64,000 nucleotides of DNA from Prevotella sp. UBA2711 (GTDB lineage: Bacteria; Bacteroidota; Bacteroidia; Bacteroidales; Bacteroidaceae): assembly GCA_002354095.1 (NCBI GenBank), contig DEKX01000038.1, positions 86,073 through 150,072 of the forward strand, given 5' to 3'. Made by a program: the position numbers and the translations under genes. The notes beneath the pieces were generated by a model. That model made no database searches. It saw nothing but the letters and a program-made list of their open reading frames with translations, and was not told where the DNA came from. Of this stretch, positions 9,701 through 17,212 are shown one piece after another; the stretch's first letter is position 1, and each line of letters starts with the position of its first letter.

Positions 9701-11167
9701 GTCATCCACTGACAGTTTTCCTTCTATCTGGTTGCCGGCAAAACTACCATTCAGTTTGATGTTCTGATAGAGGTAATTATTGTATTCAAATTTATTGACC
9801 ACCCCGTCGGCATGCACATGAGTATGGTTTCGGGCTAACGAGCCCCTTAGTTTGATATCCGTTGCCAGCATACCGAAATGCTCGTCGTTCAATAGCTGAT
9901 GCAGATTGATGCCTTGCGTGGTGATGTCGCCAGTAAACTCCTGTTGTGGGTTCAAGGCGAAGTGAACGGTAGCGTTACCCGCTCCCGAGCGTATCTGTTG
10001 GTTGGCATTAACCTGTTCAATACCTTGACCGCTGACGTCACCCGTCAAGTGGATATCTCCTATTCTGTTGATTACCTCAGGAACCTCCACCTTCCGTCCT
10101 CGCAGATTCTCCGAGATGAAGTTCAGCGTCTTAGCCGACAGCGACAAGTCCTGCATGTTGGCATACCATGTAGGTTTCCTGTTAAGCTGATGGATATAGC
10201 CGTCGCACCGGATAGACACGTCGCCCGTTGACGAACTTATATTGATATTAGGAATATCCAGATTGTAGCCCTTGCCCTTAAAGATGGAAGCAACCGTCAG
10301 TGTACTGTTGAAAGTCTTCAGCGAGGGCAACAGACACGACAGGTCCGACAGGCGGACGTGCGATTCTGGTATTTCTCCTTGGTATTCCAGCGACTCCACC
10401 AGGAACTTGTCGCCTTCAAAGCGATAGTTAGCCGTTACTTCTTTGAGTTGGAAGTCAGTGCCAGGCATTTGTATCTGCAGCTGGTGCAGTATGCTGTGCG
10501 AACGTCCGCCCTCATAGCGCAGGGCGAATTTGTTGACTTTCAGTCCCGATTTCTCCTCGAAAGCCAGTTTCTTCACATTGATGTTCATGGTGTCCGTCGT
10601 CAGCGTTTTCAGGATGATATGGGCGCTGATGTCTTTCACATGCAGATGCGCGGGATTCAGTTCGCTAGGTGTTTCCGGTTCCCATAGCTTATCGAAGGTC
10701 ACGCTCGAACGTCGCATGATGAGCGAGTTGATATGCAGGTCGAGTGGGGTCTGGCTGGTGGTGTCCTTCGAAGCCAGCGAGTCAATCACAAACTGAAAGT
10801 TGGGCGCTGTCTCAGGACTTGTCTGGTATAGTTTGGCATGAGCTCCGAAAATCTGTGCCGACGAAATGGATATCTTCCCATTCATCAGTTCCCACAGGCT
10901 GATGCGCACGCCCAGACGCCCGATGCTGAGCATCTCCTTTCCCTGTTGGTCCTCTATCATCACCTTGTCTATCACCACGCGGTTGAGGAATCCCAGGTCC
11001 ACGCGTTCCACCTTTACCTTCGTCCCCAGCTCGTCCGCCAGCAGTTTGGCAGTCTTGTTGCCAATATACTCTTGTACGGCAGGTATATGGAAGGAAATCA
11101 TCAGCAGCAGATAGAGCCCGATGAATCCCCAGATGGCGATACTCAATATTCGTTTCAGAACCTTCAC
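6755..11167 (-). CDS. tamB: TamB-type translocation and assembly module protein
   Basis: The 1470-residue protein has one N-terminal membrane anchor (about 7-28, IAIWGFIGLYLLLMISF), a long repetitive beta region, and a C-terminal TamB/DUF490 domain, roughly the last 400 residues. TamB-like proteins bridge the inner and outer membranes and are implicated in outer-membrane protein assembly or phospholipid transport. The length is typical of Bacteroidetes TamB. The last 16 residues are almost all Lys and Glu, which is unusual but common at disordered tails. The gene stands alone, divergent from nqrA, with a TAATTTTG box about 73 bases upstream. Confidence 0.9.
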   Translation of the reverse strand: MKVLKRILSIAIWGFIGLYLLLMISFHIPAVQEYIGNKTAKLLADELGTKVKVERVDLGFLNRVVIDKVMIEDQQGKEMLSIGRLGVRISLWELMNGKISISSAQIFGAHAKLYQTSPETAPNFQFVIDSLASKDTTSQTPLDLHINSLIMRRSSVTFDKLWEPETPSELNPAHLHVKDISAHIILKTLTTDTMNINVKKLAFEEKSGLKVNKFALRYEGGRSHSILHQLQIQMPGTDFQLKEVTANYRFEGDKFLVESLEYQGEIPESHVRLSDLSCLLPSLKTFNSTLTVASIFKGKGYNLDIPNINISSSTGDVSIRCDGYIHQLNRKPTWYANMQDLSLSAKTLNFISENLRGRKVEVPEVINRIGDIHLTGDVSGQGIEQVNANQQIRSGAGNATVHFALNPQQEFTGDITTQGINLHQLLNDEHFGMLATDIKLRGSLARNHTHVHADGVVNKFEYNNYLYQNIKLNGSFAGNQIEGKLSVDDPNINLAAEGVAMLGKGQQSIDLKSTISEFSPQNTHLTDQWGNARFSAVIETTLKGAKLNDAEGFMHVSNFSMKGSDKDYELTDLQLHTGFKEQTHFLQLTSDFMDAEIRGDFDYQTLTQSITNFLASRMPTLPGLPKVNPNTNNNFTIHATVRKSDWLQQILNIPLTIKQPITMEGFVNDHVRDINLECRLPEFYYKESGYRAGQVNISTPNDSLSIDASITKLMENGNHFDISLKGKAHNNHLISTFAWDNHAKERMSGMLNSTANFFQTPDGRQVAFIGVAPSHLNIHNTIWNAEPCAISYSDKRLEINDLNIHHGNQYLMVNGIASENDQDSIVVNLKDVDVAYILELVNFDAVSFNGLATGQAQAKGVFGKQLHANADLIVNDFKFEKGRMGVLDAHVNWNTEKEQIDIQAVANDGEDAITHIDGYVSPDKNFIDLGIKADGTHIDFMHSFTKSFLSKVEGHADGSVRLFGPLDQINLTGGLVVNGLAHVTPTGCTYQLRNDTIRLIPNEVEFVRCPIYDIHDRQGIVTGGIHHDCLTNLTYDLYINAQNLLAYDFPDFGDGTFYGTVYGTGEVAIHGRDNEVVIDMDVTPEPNSVFVYNAADPDAVSNQEFIHWGIKAPSASSDDKKQTASPIEERSDLRINFLVNCTPNATLRLLMDSRTNDYINMRGDGVLRATWFNKGGFNMFGTYRVNNGTYDVTIQNVIKKNFTFQEGGNIVFGGDPYNASLNLQAVHTVNGVSLSDLNVGQSFSNSVRVNCLMNITGMPSKPVVEFDLDMPNVNADEKQMVRSLFNSQDEMNQQVVYLLAIGRFYPQGANNAQSNSNQNQTSLAMQSLLSGTLSGQINSLLKNVIKSNDWSFGANISTGDEGWNNAEYEGLISGRLFNNRLLINGQFGYRDNTKTANPSFIGDFDIRYLLFPNGNLALKVYNQTNDRYFTKSSLNTQGIGLIIKKDFNGWRDLFSSKKKKKKEKKDKKKE

Positions 11168-11240
11168 TTAGTAGTCTTTTTCTATAGGCAATCTGTCAGA
11201 CGGAGATTGCAAAATATTTCGTTTTATTCCAATTTTGCCA

Positions 11241-11248
11241 CAAAATTA
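11241..11248 (-). promoter_or_regulatory. -7 promoter box (TAATTTTG) for tamB
   Basis: The minus strand reads TAATTTTG about 73 bases before the tamB start. It fits TAnnTTTG and is the only exact match I found in this divergent gap on that strand. Confidence 0.45.
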
Positions 11249-11313
11249 CGATAAAAAGTTGTGACTTAGAGATATTTAGCAGGAAAATTGCGCATTTTAT
11301 ACCTATTTTTTAT

Positions 11314-11321
11314 TAATTTTG
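11314..11321 (+). promoter_or_regulatory. -7 promoter box (TAATTTTG) for the nqr operon
   Basis: TAATTTTG lies 42 bases before the nqrA ATG, with an ATTG that could act as a weak -33 element about 23 bases upstream. Confidence 0.6.
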
Positions 11322-11363
11322 CAACGTTTCTTTGTGATAAATCCTAAACATTGATATAATTAT

Positions 11364-12707
11364 ATGGCAAATGTAATTAAACTGCGGAAAGGCTTGGACA
11401 TCAACTTGCAAGGCAGGGCTGAGGCTAAGCGCATCCAGTTGAAATCTAACGGGCAGTATGCGCTGGTTCCCGATGATTTCGAGGGCGTGACACCGAAAGT
11501 CGTTGTAAAGGCAGGCGATAAGGTCAAAGCCGGGGATGCTTTGTTTATTAACAAGCAATATCCCGAAGTGAAGTTTGCCTCACCCGTTAGCGGAACCGTT
11601 CGCGAAGTGGTGCGTGGTGAACGTAGGAAAGTGCTCTGCGTCAGGGTTGATGCTGATGCTCAGCAAGAATTTGTGGATTTTGGTAAGAAGGACGTGAATC
11701 AGATGGATAGCAAGGCTGTCATCGATGCACTCCTGGAGGCTGGTATCTTCGGATACATCAACCAGCTGCCTTATGCCGTTTCCACCAATCCGTCTCAGAT
11801 GCCTAAGGCTATTTTCGTCTCTGCTTTGAGAGACAAGCCCTTGGCTGCCGATTTTGAGTTTGAGGTGAAAGGACAGGAAGGCGACTTCCAGACGGGTCTG
11901 ACGGCCCTGTCTAAGATTGCCAAGACCTATCTGGGCTGTGGTGTTCACTCCAGCTTTGAGAATTGCCAGAATGTAGAGGTGACAGTCTTCGACGGTCCTT
12001 GTCCTGCTGGCAACGTAGGTGTGCAGGTCAATCATCTTGATCCTGTCAATAAGGGCGAGGTGGTATGGACCATCGGCGATCCTACCGTCGTGCTCTTCAT
12101 CGGACGTCTGTTCAATTCAGGTAAGGTGAACCTGACCCGTACCGTGGCTCTCTGCGGTAGCGAGGTGAAGGCTCCTGCTTACGTGGATATGCTGGTGGGC
12201 GAGGAGCTTTCTACGCTGCTCTCCAACAGTTATGATGCCGACCGTCACGTGCGTATTATTAATGGTAATGTGCTCACGGGCCGTCCCACCACAAAGGATG
12301 GCTTCCTGGGAGCTCATGCTTCTGAGATTACCGTGATACCCGAAGGCGACGATGCCGACGAGCTGTTGGGCTGGATTCTGCCCCGTCTGAAGCAGTTCTC
12401 CGTCAACCGTTCTTATTTCTCTTGGCTCTGCGGCAAGAAGCAGTATGCCCTCGATGCACGTATCAAGGGTGGCGAGCGCCACATGATTATGAGTGGCGAG
12501 TACGACCGCGTGCTGCCTATGGATATCTATGGCGAATACCTCATCAAGGCCATTATCGCCGGCGATATCGACCGTCAGGAGGCACTGGGTATCTATGAGG
12601 TAAGTCCTGAAGACTTCGCACTGGCTGAGTTCGTTGACTCTTCAAAACTGGAGTTGCAGCGCATCGTCCGTACCGGTTTGAACATTTTACGTAAAGAAAA
12701 CGCATAA
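11364..12707 (+). CDS. nqrA: Na(+)-translocating NADH:quinone reductase subunit A
   Basis: NqrA is the cytoplasmic-face, quinone-associated subunit of the sodium-pumping NADH dehydrogenase. The 447-residue length and the N-terminal block KLRKGLDINLQGRAE match the family, as does LRKENA-type C-terminal helix content. It has no membrane span, as expected. It is the first gene of a complete six-gene nqr operon, with nqrB starting five bases after its stop. The ATG is preceded by an AT-rich leader without a Shine-Dalgarno motif. Confidence 0.97.
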   Translation: MANVIKLRKGLDINLQGRAEAKRIQLKSNGQYALVPDDFEGVTPKVVVKAGDKVKAGDALFINKQYPEVKFASPVSGTVREVVRGERRKVLCVRVDADAQQEFVDFGKKDVNQMDSKAVIDALLEAGIFGYINQLPYAVSTNPSQMPKAIFVSALRDKPLAADFEFEVKGQEGDFQTGLTALSKIAKTYLGCGVHSSFENCQNVEVTVFDGPCPAGNVGVQVNHLDPVNKGEVVWTIGDPTVVLFIGRLFNSGKVNLTRTVALCGSEVKAPAYVDMLVGEELSTLLSNSYDADRHVRIINGNVLTGRPTTKDGFLGAHASEITVIPEGDDADELLGWILPRLKQFSVNRSYFSWLCGKKQYALDARIKGGERHMIMSGEYDRVLPMDIYGEYLIKAIIAGDIDRQEALGIYEVSPEDFALAEFVDSSKLELQRIVRTGLNILRKENA

Positions 12708-12711
12708 GACT

Positions 12712-13866
12712 ATGAGCGCAATAAGAAAAATATTTGATAGAATGCGGCCCAGCTTCGAAGAAGGCGGTAAGCTACATGCTTTCCGTAGCGTCTTCGACGG
12801 TTTTGAGACTTTCGCGCTGGTGCCTAACGATACTGCCAAGGCAGGTGTCAACATCCACGACGCCATCGACTCTAAGCGTATTATGTCGATGGTCGTGATT
12901 GCCTTGATGCCCGCCATGCTGTTTGGTATGTATAACATCGGTTACCAGAACTATGCTGCAGCAGGCACGCTTGCTCAGGCTTCGTTCTGGGAAATCTTCT
13001 GTTTCGGTTTCCTGGCTGTCCTGCCTAAGATTCTGGTCAGCTACATTGTCGGTCTGGGCATCGAGTTTGCCTGGGCACAGTGGAAGGGCGAGGAGATTCA
13101 GGAGGGTTACCTCGTTTCGGGTATCATCATTCCCCTGATTATTCCTATCGGCTGTCCGCTGTGGATGCTGGCTCTGGCATGTGCCTTCTCCGTCATCTTC
13201 TGCAAGGAGATTTTCGGTGGCACGGGTATGAACATCTTCAACCCCGCCATTGCAGCCCGTATGTTCCTCTTCTTCGCCTATCCTTCAGTGATGACGGGCG
13301 ATAAGGTCTGGGTGGCTCAGGAGAGTATTTTCGGACTTGGCAACACCTTGCCCGACACCTTTACGGCTGCTACGCCTCTCGGACAGATTGCCCAGGGTGT
13401 TGACCCTAACACTTGCGTATGCGACTACATCTTCGGTTTCATTCCCGGTTCTATCGGTGAGACCTCCGTTATCGCCATCGCCATCGGTGCCTGCATCCTG
13501 CTCGTCACGGGCATTGCCTCTTGGCGCACCATGTGTTCGGTATTCGTGGGTGGAGCCGTTATGGCTTGCCTCTTCGAGCAGACCGGACAGTCCATCACCT
13601 GGTGGCATCACTTCGTGCTCGGCGGTTTCGCCTTCGGTGCCGTGTTCATGGCTACCGACCCCGTTACCTCTTGCCGCACCACTACCGGACAGTATTTCTA
13701 TGGTTTCATCATCGGAGCCATGGCCATCATCATCCGTGTCATGAATGCCGGCTATCCTGAGGGTATGATGCTTGCCATCTTCTTCGGCAATATGATAGCT
13801 CCTACCATCGACCACTTCGTGGTGGAGCGCAACATTTCTAAACGCCAGAAAAGATTGAAGAATTGA
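12712..13866 (+). CDS. nqrB: Na(+)-translocating NADH:quinone reductase subunit B
   Basis: NqrB is the large integral subunit that holds a covalently bound FMN and riboflavin and forms much of the sodium path. The 384-residue product has many membrane spans, such as IMSMVVIALMPAMLFGMYNI and ILVSYIVGLGI. The block TFTAATPLGQ contains the threonine expected to carry FMN by phosphoester linkage. The C-terminus runs into an AT-rich TTGAA-type simple sequence, and its stop at 13864-13866 overlaps the extended nqrC frame. Confidence 0.97.
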   Translation: MSAIRKIFDRMRPSFEEGGKLHAFRSVFDGFETFALVPNDTAKAGVNIHDAIDSKRIMSMVVIALMPAMLFGMYNIGYQNYAAAGTLAQASFWEIFCFGFLAVLPKILVSYIVGLGIEFAWAQWKGEEIQEGYLVSGIIIPLIIPIGCPLWMLALACAFSVIFCKEIFGGTGMNIFNPAIAARMFLFFAYPSVMTGDKVWVAQESIFGLGNTLPDTFTAATPLGQIAQGVDPNTCVCDYIFGFIPGSIGETSVIAIAIGACILLVTGIASWRTMCSVFVGGAVMACLFEQTGQSITWWHHFVLGGFAFGAVFMATDPVTSCRTTTGQYFYGFIIGAMAIIIRVMNAGYPEGMMLAIFFGNMIAPTIDHFVVERNISKRQKRLKN

Positions 13867-13886
13867 AAAATTTAAAAATTGAAGAT

Positions 13887-14504
13887 ATGGCTAAGTTAAA
13901 TACGAATTCTAACGCGTACATTATTATATATAGTGCCGTACTTGTAGTGATTGTTGCTTTCCTGCTTGCCTTCGTCTATCAGGCGCTGAAACCCATGCAG
14001 GATGCTAACGTAGCCCTCGACATCAAGAAACAGATTCTCTATTCGCTCAACATCCGTGGTTTGGATGGTGCTGAGGCAGAGGCTAAGTATTCCGACGTCG
14101 TCAAGAGCGAAGAGACCGTAGGCGACAAGACCTATTACGTCTGCGACATCAAGGGCGAGAAGAAATATGTGTTCCCTCTGAAGGGAATGGGACTCTGGGG
14201 TGGCATTTCTGCCTTCGTTGCCGTCAACGACGACCTGAACACCATCTATGGTGCCTACTTCAACCACGAGAGCGAGACAGCCGGTCTTGGTGCCGAAATC
14301 AAGGACTCGCAGGCTTGGCAGGAGAAGTTCCAGGGCAAGAAGATATTCTCTGCCGACGGTCAGGTGGCTATCAATATCGTGAAGAAGGTTGAGAAGCCCG
14401 AAAGTGAAGTCGATGTAGTCACTGGTGCTACGCTGACCTCCAACGGTGTTGCCGCTATGCTTCGTGATGGTTTGAAACAATATGTTGAACAGTTAAAGAA
14501 GTAA
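13887..14504 (+). CDS. nqrC: Na(+)-translocating NADH:quinone reductase subunit C
   Basis: NqrC anchors a covalent FMN facing the periplasm. It has one N-terminal membrane span (YIIIYSAVLVVIVAFLLAFV) and the flavinylation motif TGATLT near the C-terminus, whose second Thr takes FMN. The frame is open back to a TTG at 13863 inside nqrB, but the ATG at 13887 gives MAKLNTNSNAY, the usual NqrC N-terminus, so I chose it; the product is then 205 residues. The extra eight codons are simple-sequence DNA between the two genes. Confidence 0.93.
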   Translation: MAKLNTNSNAYIIIYSAVLVVIVAFLLAFVYQALKPMQDANVALDIKKQILYSLNIRGLDGAEAEAKYSDVVKSEETVGDKTYYVCDIKGEKKYVFPLKGMGLWGGISAFVAVNDDLNTIYGAYFNHESETAGLGAEIKDSQAWQEKFQGKKIFSADGQVAINIVKKVEKPESEVDVVTGATLTSNGVAAMLRDGLKQYVEQLKK

Positions 14505-14508
14505 GACT

Positions 14509-15132
14509 ATGGCACTATTCTCAAAACAAAATAAGGAGGTTTTCACAAACCCGTTGAATATCGACCATCCTATACTCGGACAGGTTCTTGGTATCTGTTC
14601 GGCACTTGCCGTTACGTCGCAGCTCAAGCCTGCCATCGTGATGGGACTTGCCGTGACGGTGATTACCGCTTTCTCTAACGTAATCATCTCTATCATCCGC
14701 AACACCATTCCCAACCGCATCCGCATCGTGGTGCAACTGGTCGTTGTGGCTGCTCTCGTAACCATTGTATCGCAGATCCTGAAGGCTTTCGCCTACGACG
14801 TCAGCGTTCAGCTCTCGGTCTATGTGGGTCTGATTATTACCAACTGTATCCTGATGGGTCGTTTGGAGGCATTTGCCATGATGAACAAGCCCTGGCCTTC
14901 GTTCCTCGACGGTGTGGGCAACGGTCTTGGCTACGCCATGATTCTGGTCATCGTAGGTGCCGTTCGCGAACTGCTCGGACGCGGCACGCTCCTGGGCTTC
15001 CAGATTATTCCTGATGCCTGCTACGACTTCGGTTATGTCAACAACGGTATGATGACGATGCCAGCCATGGCGCTCATCCTCGTAGGTTGCGTCATTTGGA
15101 TTCATCGTGCATATTTTTATAAGGAGAAGTAA
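14509..15132 (+). CDS. nqrD: Na(+)-translocating NADH:quinone reductase subunit D
   Basis: NqrD is one of the two homologous six-span subunits that bind an iron centre within the membrane and form part of the electron path. The 207-residue product opens with a hydrophilic stretch and DHPILGQVLGICSALAVT, a family block. Later blocks LVGLIITNCILMGRLEAFA-like and GNGLGYAMILVIVGAVREL are also typical. It starts four bases after the nqrC stop and ends three bases before nqrE. Confidence 0.97.
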   Translation: MALFSKQNKEVFTNPLNIDHPILGQVLGICSALAVTSQLKPAIVMGLAVTVITAFSNVIISIIRNTIPNRIRIVVQLVVVAALVTIVSQILKAFAYDVSVQLSVYVGLIITNCILMGRLEAFAMMNKPWPSFLDGVGNGLGYAMILVIVGAVRELLGRGTLLGFQIIPDACYDFGYVNNGMMTMPAMALILVGCVIWIHRAYFYKEK

Positions 15133-15135
15133 GTT

Positions 15136-15762
15136 ATGGAACACGCAATATCATTACTGTTTAGGTCGATTTTTGTCGATAATATGATTTTCGCCTTCTT
15201 CCTCGGCATGTGTTCCTACCTTGCCGTGTCGAAGACTGTGAAGACTTCCTTGGGGCTCGGTCTGGCTGTGACCTTCGTGCTCACCGTCACCGTTCCCGTC
15301 AATTATCTGTTGCAGACCCAGGTGCTCGGTCCCGACTGTCTGGCTGAGGGCATCGATTTGAGCTATCTCTCGTTCATCCTCTTCATCGCCGTCATTGCCG
15401 GTATGGTGCAGTTGGTTGAAATGACCGTCGAGCGCTACAGCCCCTCGCTCTATGCAGCGCTGGGTATCTTCCTGCCTCTCATTGCCGTTAACTGTGCCAT
15501 CATGGGTGCCTCGCTCTTCATGCAGCAGCGCATTCTGATGGACCCCTCTAACTCGCAGGCCATCACCTCCGTATGGGATGCCGTCGTCTATGGCTTCGGT
15601 TCAGGCATCGGCTGGACCCTGGCTATCGTAGCCCTGGGTGCCATTCGCGAGAAGATGCAGTATTCTGATGTGCCCAAACCCCTGCAGGGACTGGGTATAG
15701 TGTTTATCACCGTAGGACTGATGGCTATGGCCATGATGTGTTTCAGCGGCTTAAATATCTGA
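15136..15762 (+). CDS. nqrE: Na(+)-translocating NADH:quinone reductase subunit E
   Basis: NqrE pairs with NqrD in the membrane core. The 208-residue product starts MEHAISLLFRSIFVDNMIFAF and contains FFLGMCSYLAVSKTV, where the cysteine is a likely ligand of the intramembrane iron centre, and PLIAVNCAIMGASLF with a second conserved cysteine. Six hydrophobic segments are visible. It is tightly packed in the operon, six bases before nqrF. Confidence 0.97.
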   Translation: MEHAISLLFRSIFVDNMIFAFFLGMCSYLAVSKTVKTSLGLGLAVTFVLTVTVPVNYLLQTQVLGPDCLAEGIDLSYLSFILFIAVIAGMVQLVEMTVERYSPSLYAALGIFLPLIAVNCAIMGASLFMQQRILMDPSNSQAITSVWDAVVYGFGSGIGWTLAIVALGAIREKMQYSDVPKPLQGLGIVFITVGLMAMAMMCFSGLNI

Positions 15763-15768
15763 TGAGTT

Positions 15769-17034
15769 ATGGGACAGTTTATAGCAATTAGTATAGGAGT
15801 TTTCCTTTCATTAATCATCCTCGTGGTGATTGTGCTGCTCGTGGCTAAGAAATATCTCTCGCCCAGCGGCAATGTGAATATTGAGATTAATGGCGACCGC
15901 ACCATCTCCGTGGCTCAGGGCAATTCCCTCATGTCAACGCTCAACGAGAACGGTGTCTTCCTGCCCTCTGCCTGCGGCGGTAAGGCGTCTTGCGGACAGT
16001 GTAAGGTGCAGGTGCTCGAGGGTGGGGGCGAGATACTCGATTCCGAGAAGCCTCACTTCACCCGTAAGGAAATCAAGGCTGGCTGGCGTCTGGGATGCCA
16101 GTGCAAGGTGAAGGGCGACCTGAAGATTCATGTCGATGAGAGCATCCTCGGCGTCAAGGAGTACGAGTGTACCGTCATCTCCAACAAGAACGTGGCTACC
16201 TTCATCAAGGAGTTCAAAGTGCAGCTGCCTGCCGGCGCTCACATGGACTTCCTCCCCGGTTCCTACGCTCAGATTAAGATTCCGGCATTCGACTGCATCG
16301 ACTATAACGACTACGATCGCGACCTCATCACGCCTGAGTACGTGCCCGCATGGGAGAAGTTCAAGATGTTCGACCTCAAGTGTAAGAACCCCGAGCCCAC
16401 CATCCGTGCCTACTCCATGGCTAACTATCCTGCCGAGGGCGATGTCTTCATGCTCACCGTGCGTATCGCTACGCCACCGTTTAAGCCCGACCGCAGCGGC
16501 TTCATGGATGTCAATCCGGGTATTGCCTCGTCATACATCTTCTCGCTCAAACCGGGCGACAAGGTCATCATGTCGGGTCCTTACGGCGACTTCCATCCAC
16601 ACTTCGACACCAAGAAGGAAATGATATGGGTCGGTGGCGGTGCCGGTATGGCTCCACTGCGTGCTCAGATCATGCACATGACGAAGACCCTCCACACCAC
16701 CGATCGCGAGATGCACTATTTCTACGGTGCCCGTGCCCTCAACGAGGTGTTCTATCTCGACGACTTCCTGGGCTTGGAGAAGGAGTATCCCAACTTCCAC
16801 TTCCATCTGGCTCTCGACCGTCCCGACCCGGCAGCCGATGCAGCCGGTGTGAAGTACACCCCGGGCTTCGTCCATCAGGTCATGCTCGAAACCTACCTGA
16901 AGGACCACGAGGCTCCCGAGGACATCGAGTACTATATGTGCGGTCCCGGTCCTATGTCGAAGGCAGTAGTCTCCATGCTCGACTCGCTCGGCGTAGAGCC
17001 CGAGAGCATCATGTACGATAACTTCGGCGGCTAA
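15769..17034 (+). CDS. nqrF: Na(+)-translocating NADH:quinone reductase subunit F
   Basis: NqrF is the entry point: it oxidises NADH through FAD and passes electrons to a 2Fe-2S cluster. The 421-residue product has an N-terminal membrane anchor (about 5-27), a plant-type ferredoxin domain with cysteines 69, 75, 78 and 110, and a ferredoxin-reductase-like part with the FAD block RAYSMANYP and NADH block GGGAGMAPLR. It ends with DNFGG, as usual in this family. A hairpin terminator follows at 17062-17096 and closes the operon. Confidence 0.97.
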   Translation: MGQFIAISIGVFLSLIILVVIVLLVAKKYLSPSGNVNIEINGDRTISVAQGNSLMSTLNENGVFLPSACGGKASCGQCKVQVLEGGGEILDSEKPHFTRKEIKAGWRLGCQCKVKGDLKIHVDESILGVKEYECTVISNKNVATFIKEFKVQLPAGAHMDFLPGSYAQIKIPAFDCIDYNDYDRDLITPEYVPAWEKFKMFDLKCKNPEPTIRAYSMANYPAEGDVFMLTVRIATPPFKPDRSGFMDVNPGIASSYIFSLKPGDKVIMSGPYGDFHPHFDTKKEMIWVGGGAGMAPLRAQIMHMTKTLHTTDREMHYFYGARALNEVFYLDDFLGLEKEYPNFHFHLALDRPDPAADAAGVKYTPGFVHQVMLETYLKDHEAPEDIEYYMCGPGPMSKAVVSMLDSLGVEPESIMYDNFGG

Positions 17035-17061
17035 TCCGTCACAGTACATACAAACAGTATT

Positions 17062-17096
17062 GAGGACCCTCACCATTTCCGTGAGAGTCCTCTTTT
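17062..17096 (+). terminator. Rho-independent terminator after nqrF
   Basis: GAGGAC-C-CTCAC pairs with GTGAG-A-GTCCTC, with one mismatch and a seven-base loop, followed by TTTTCTTT. It lies 28 bases after the nqrF stop. Confidence 0.8.
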
Positions 17097-17139
17097 CTTT
17101 GAATTATATCTCGGAAAACCAAAGAAAATTTTTATTTCC

Positions 17140-17171
17140 TTTGGTTTTTTGCTCGATTTACACTACCTTTG
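17140..17171 (+). promoter_or_regulatory. Bacteroidetes promoter for the C10 peptidase gene
   Basis: A TTTG -33 element at 17140-17143 and TACCTTTG at 17164-17171 are 20 bases apart, a good match to the Bacteroidetes consensus. The leader before the ATG at 17213 is about 35 bases. The upstream stretch 17115-17148 also forms a hairpin (AAAACCAAAG with CTTTGGTTTT) that overlaps the -33 element. Confidence 0.7.
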
Positions 17172-17212
17172 CAAAAAATAGGTTGATAATTATAAATTAA
17201 ATCTACTAAAAT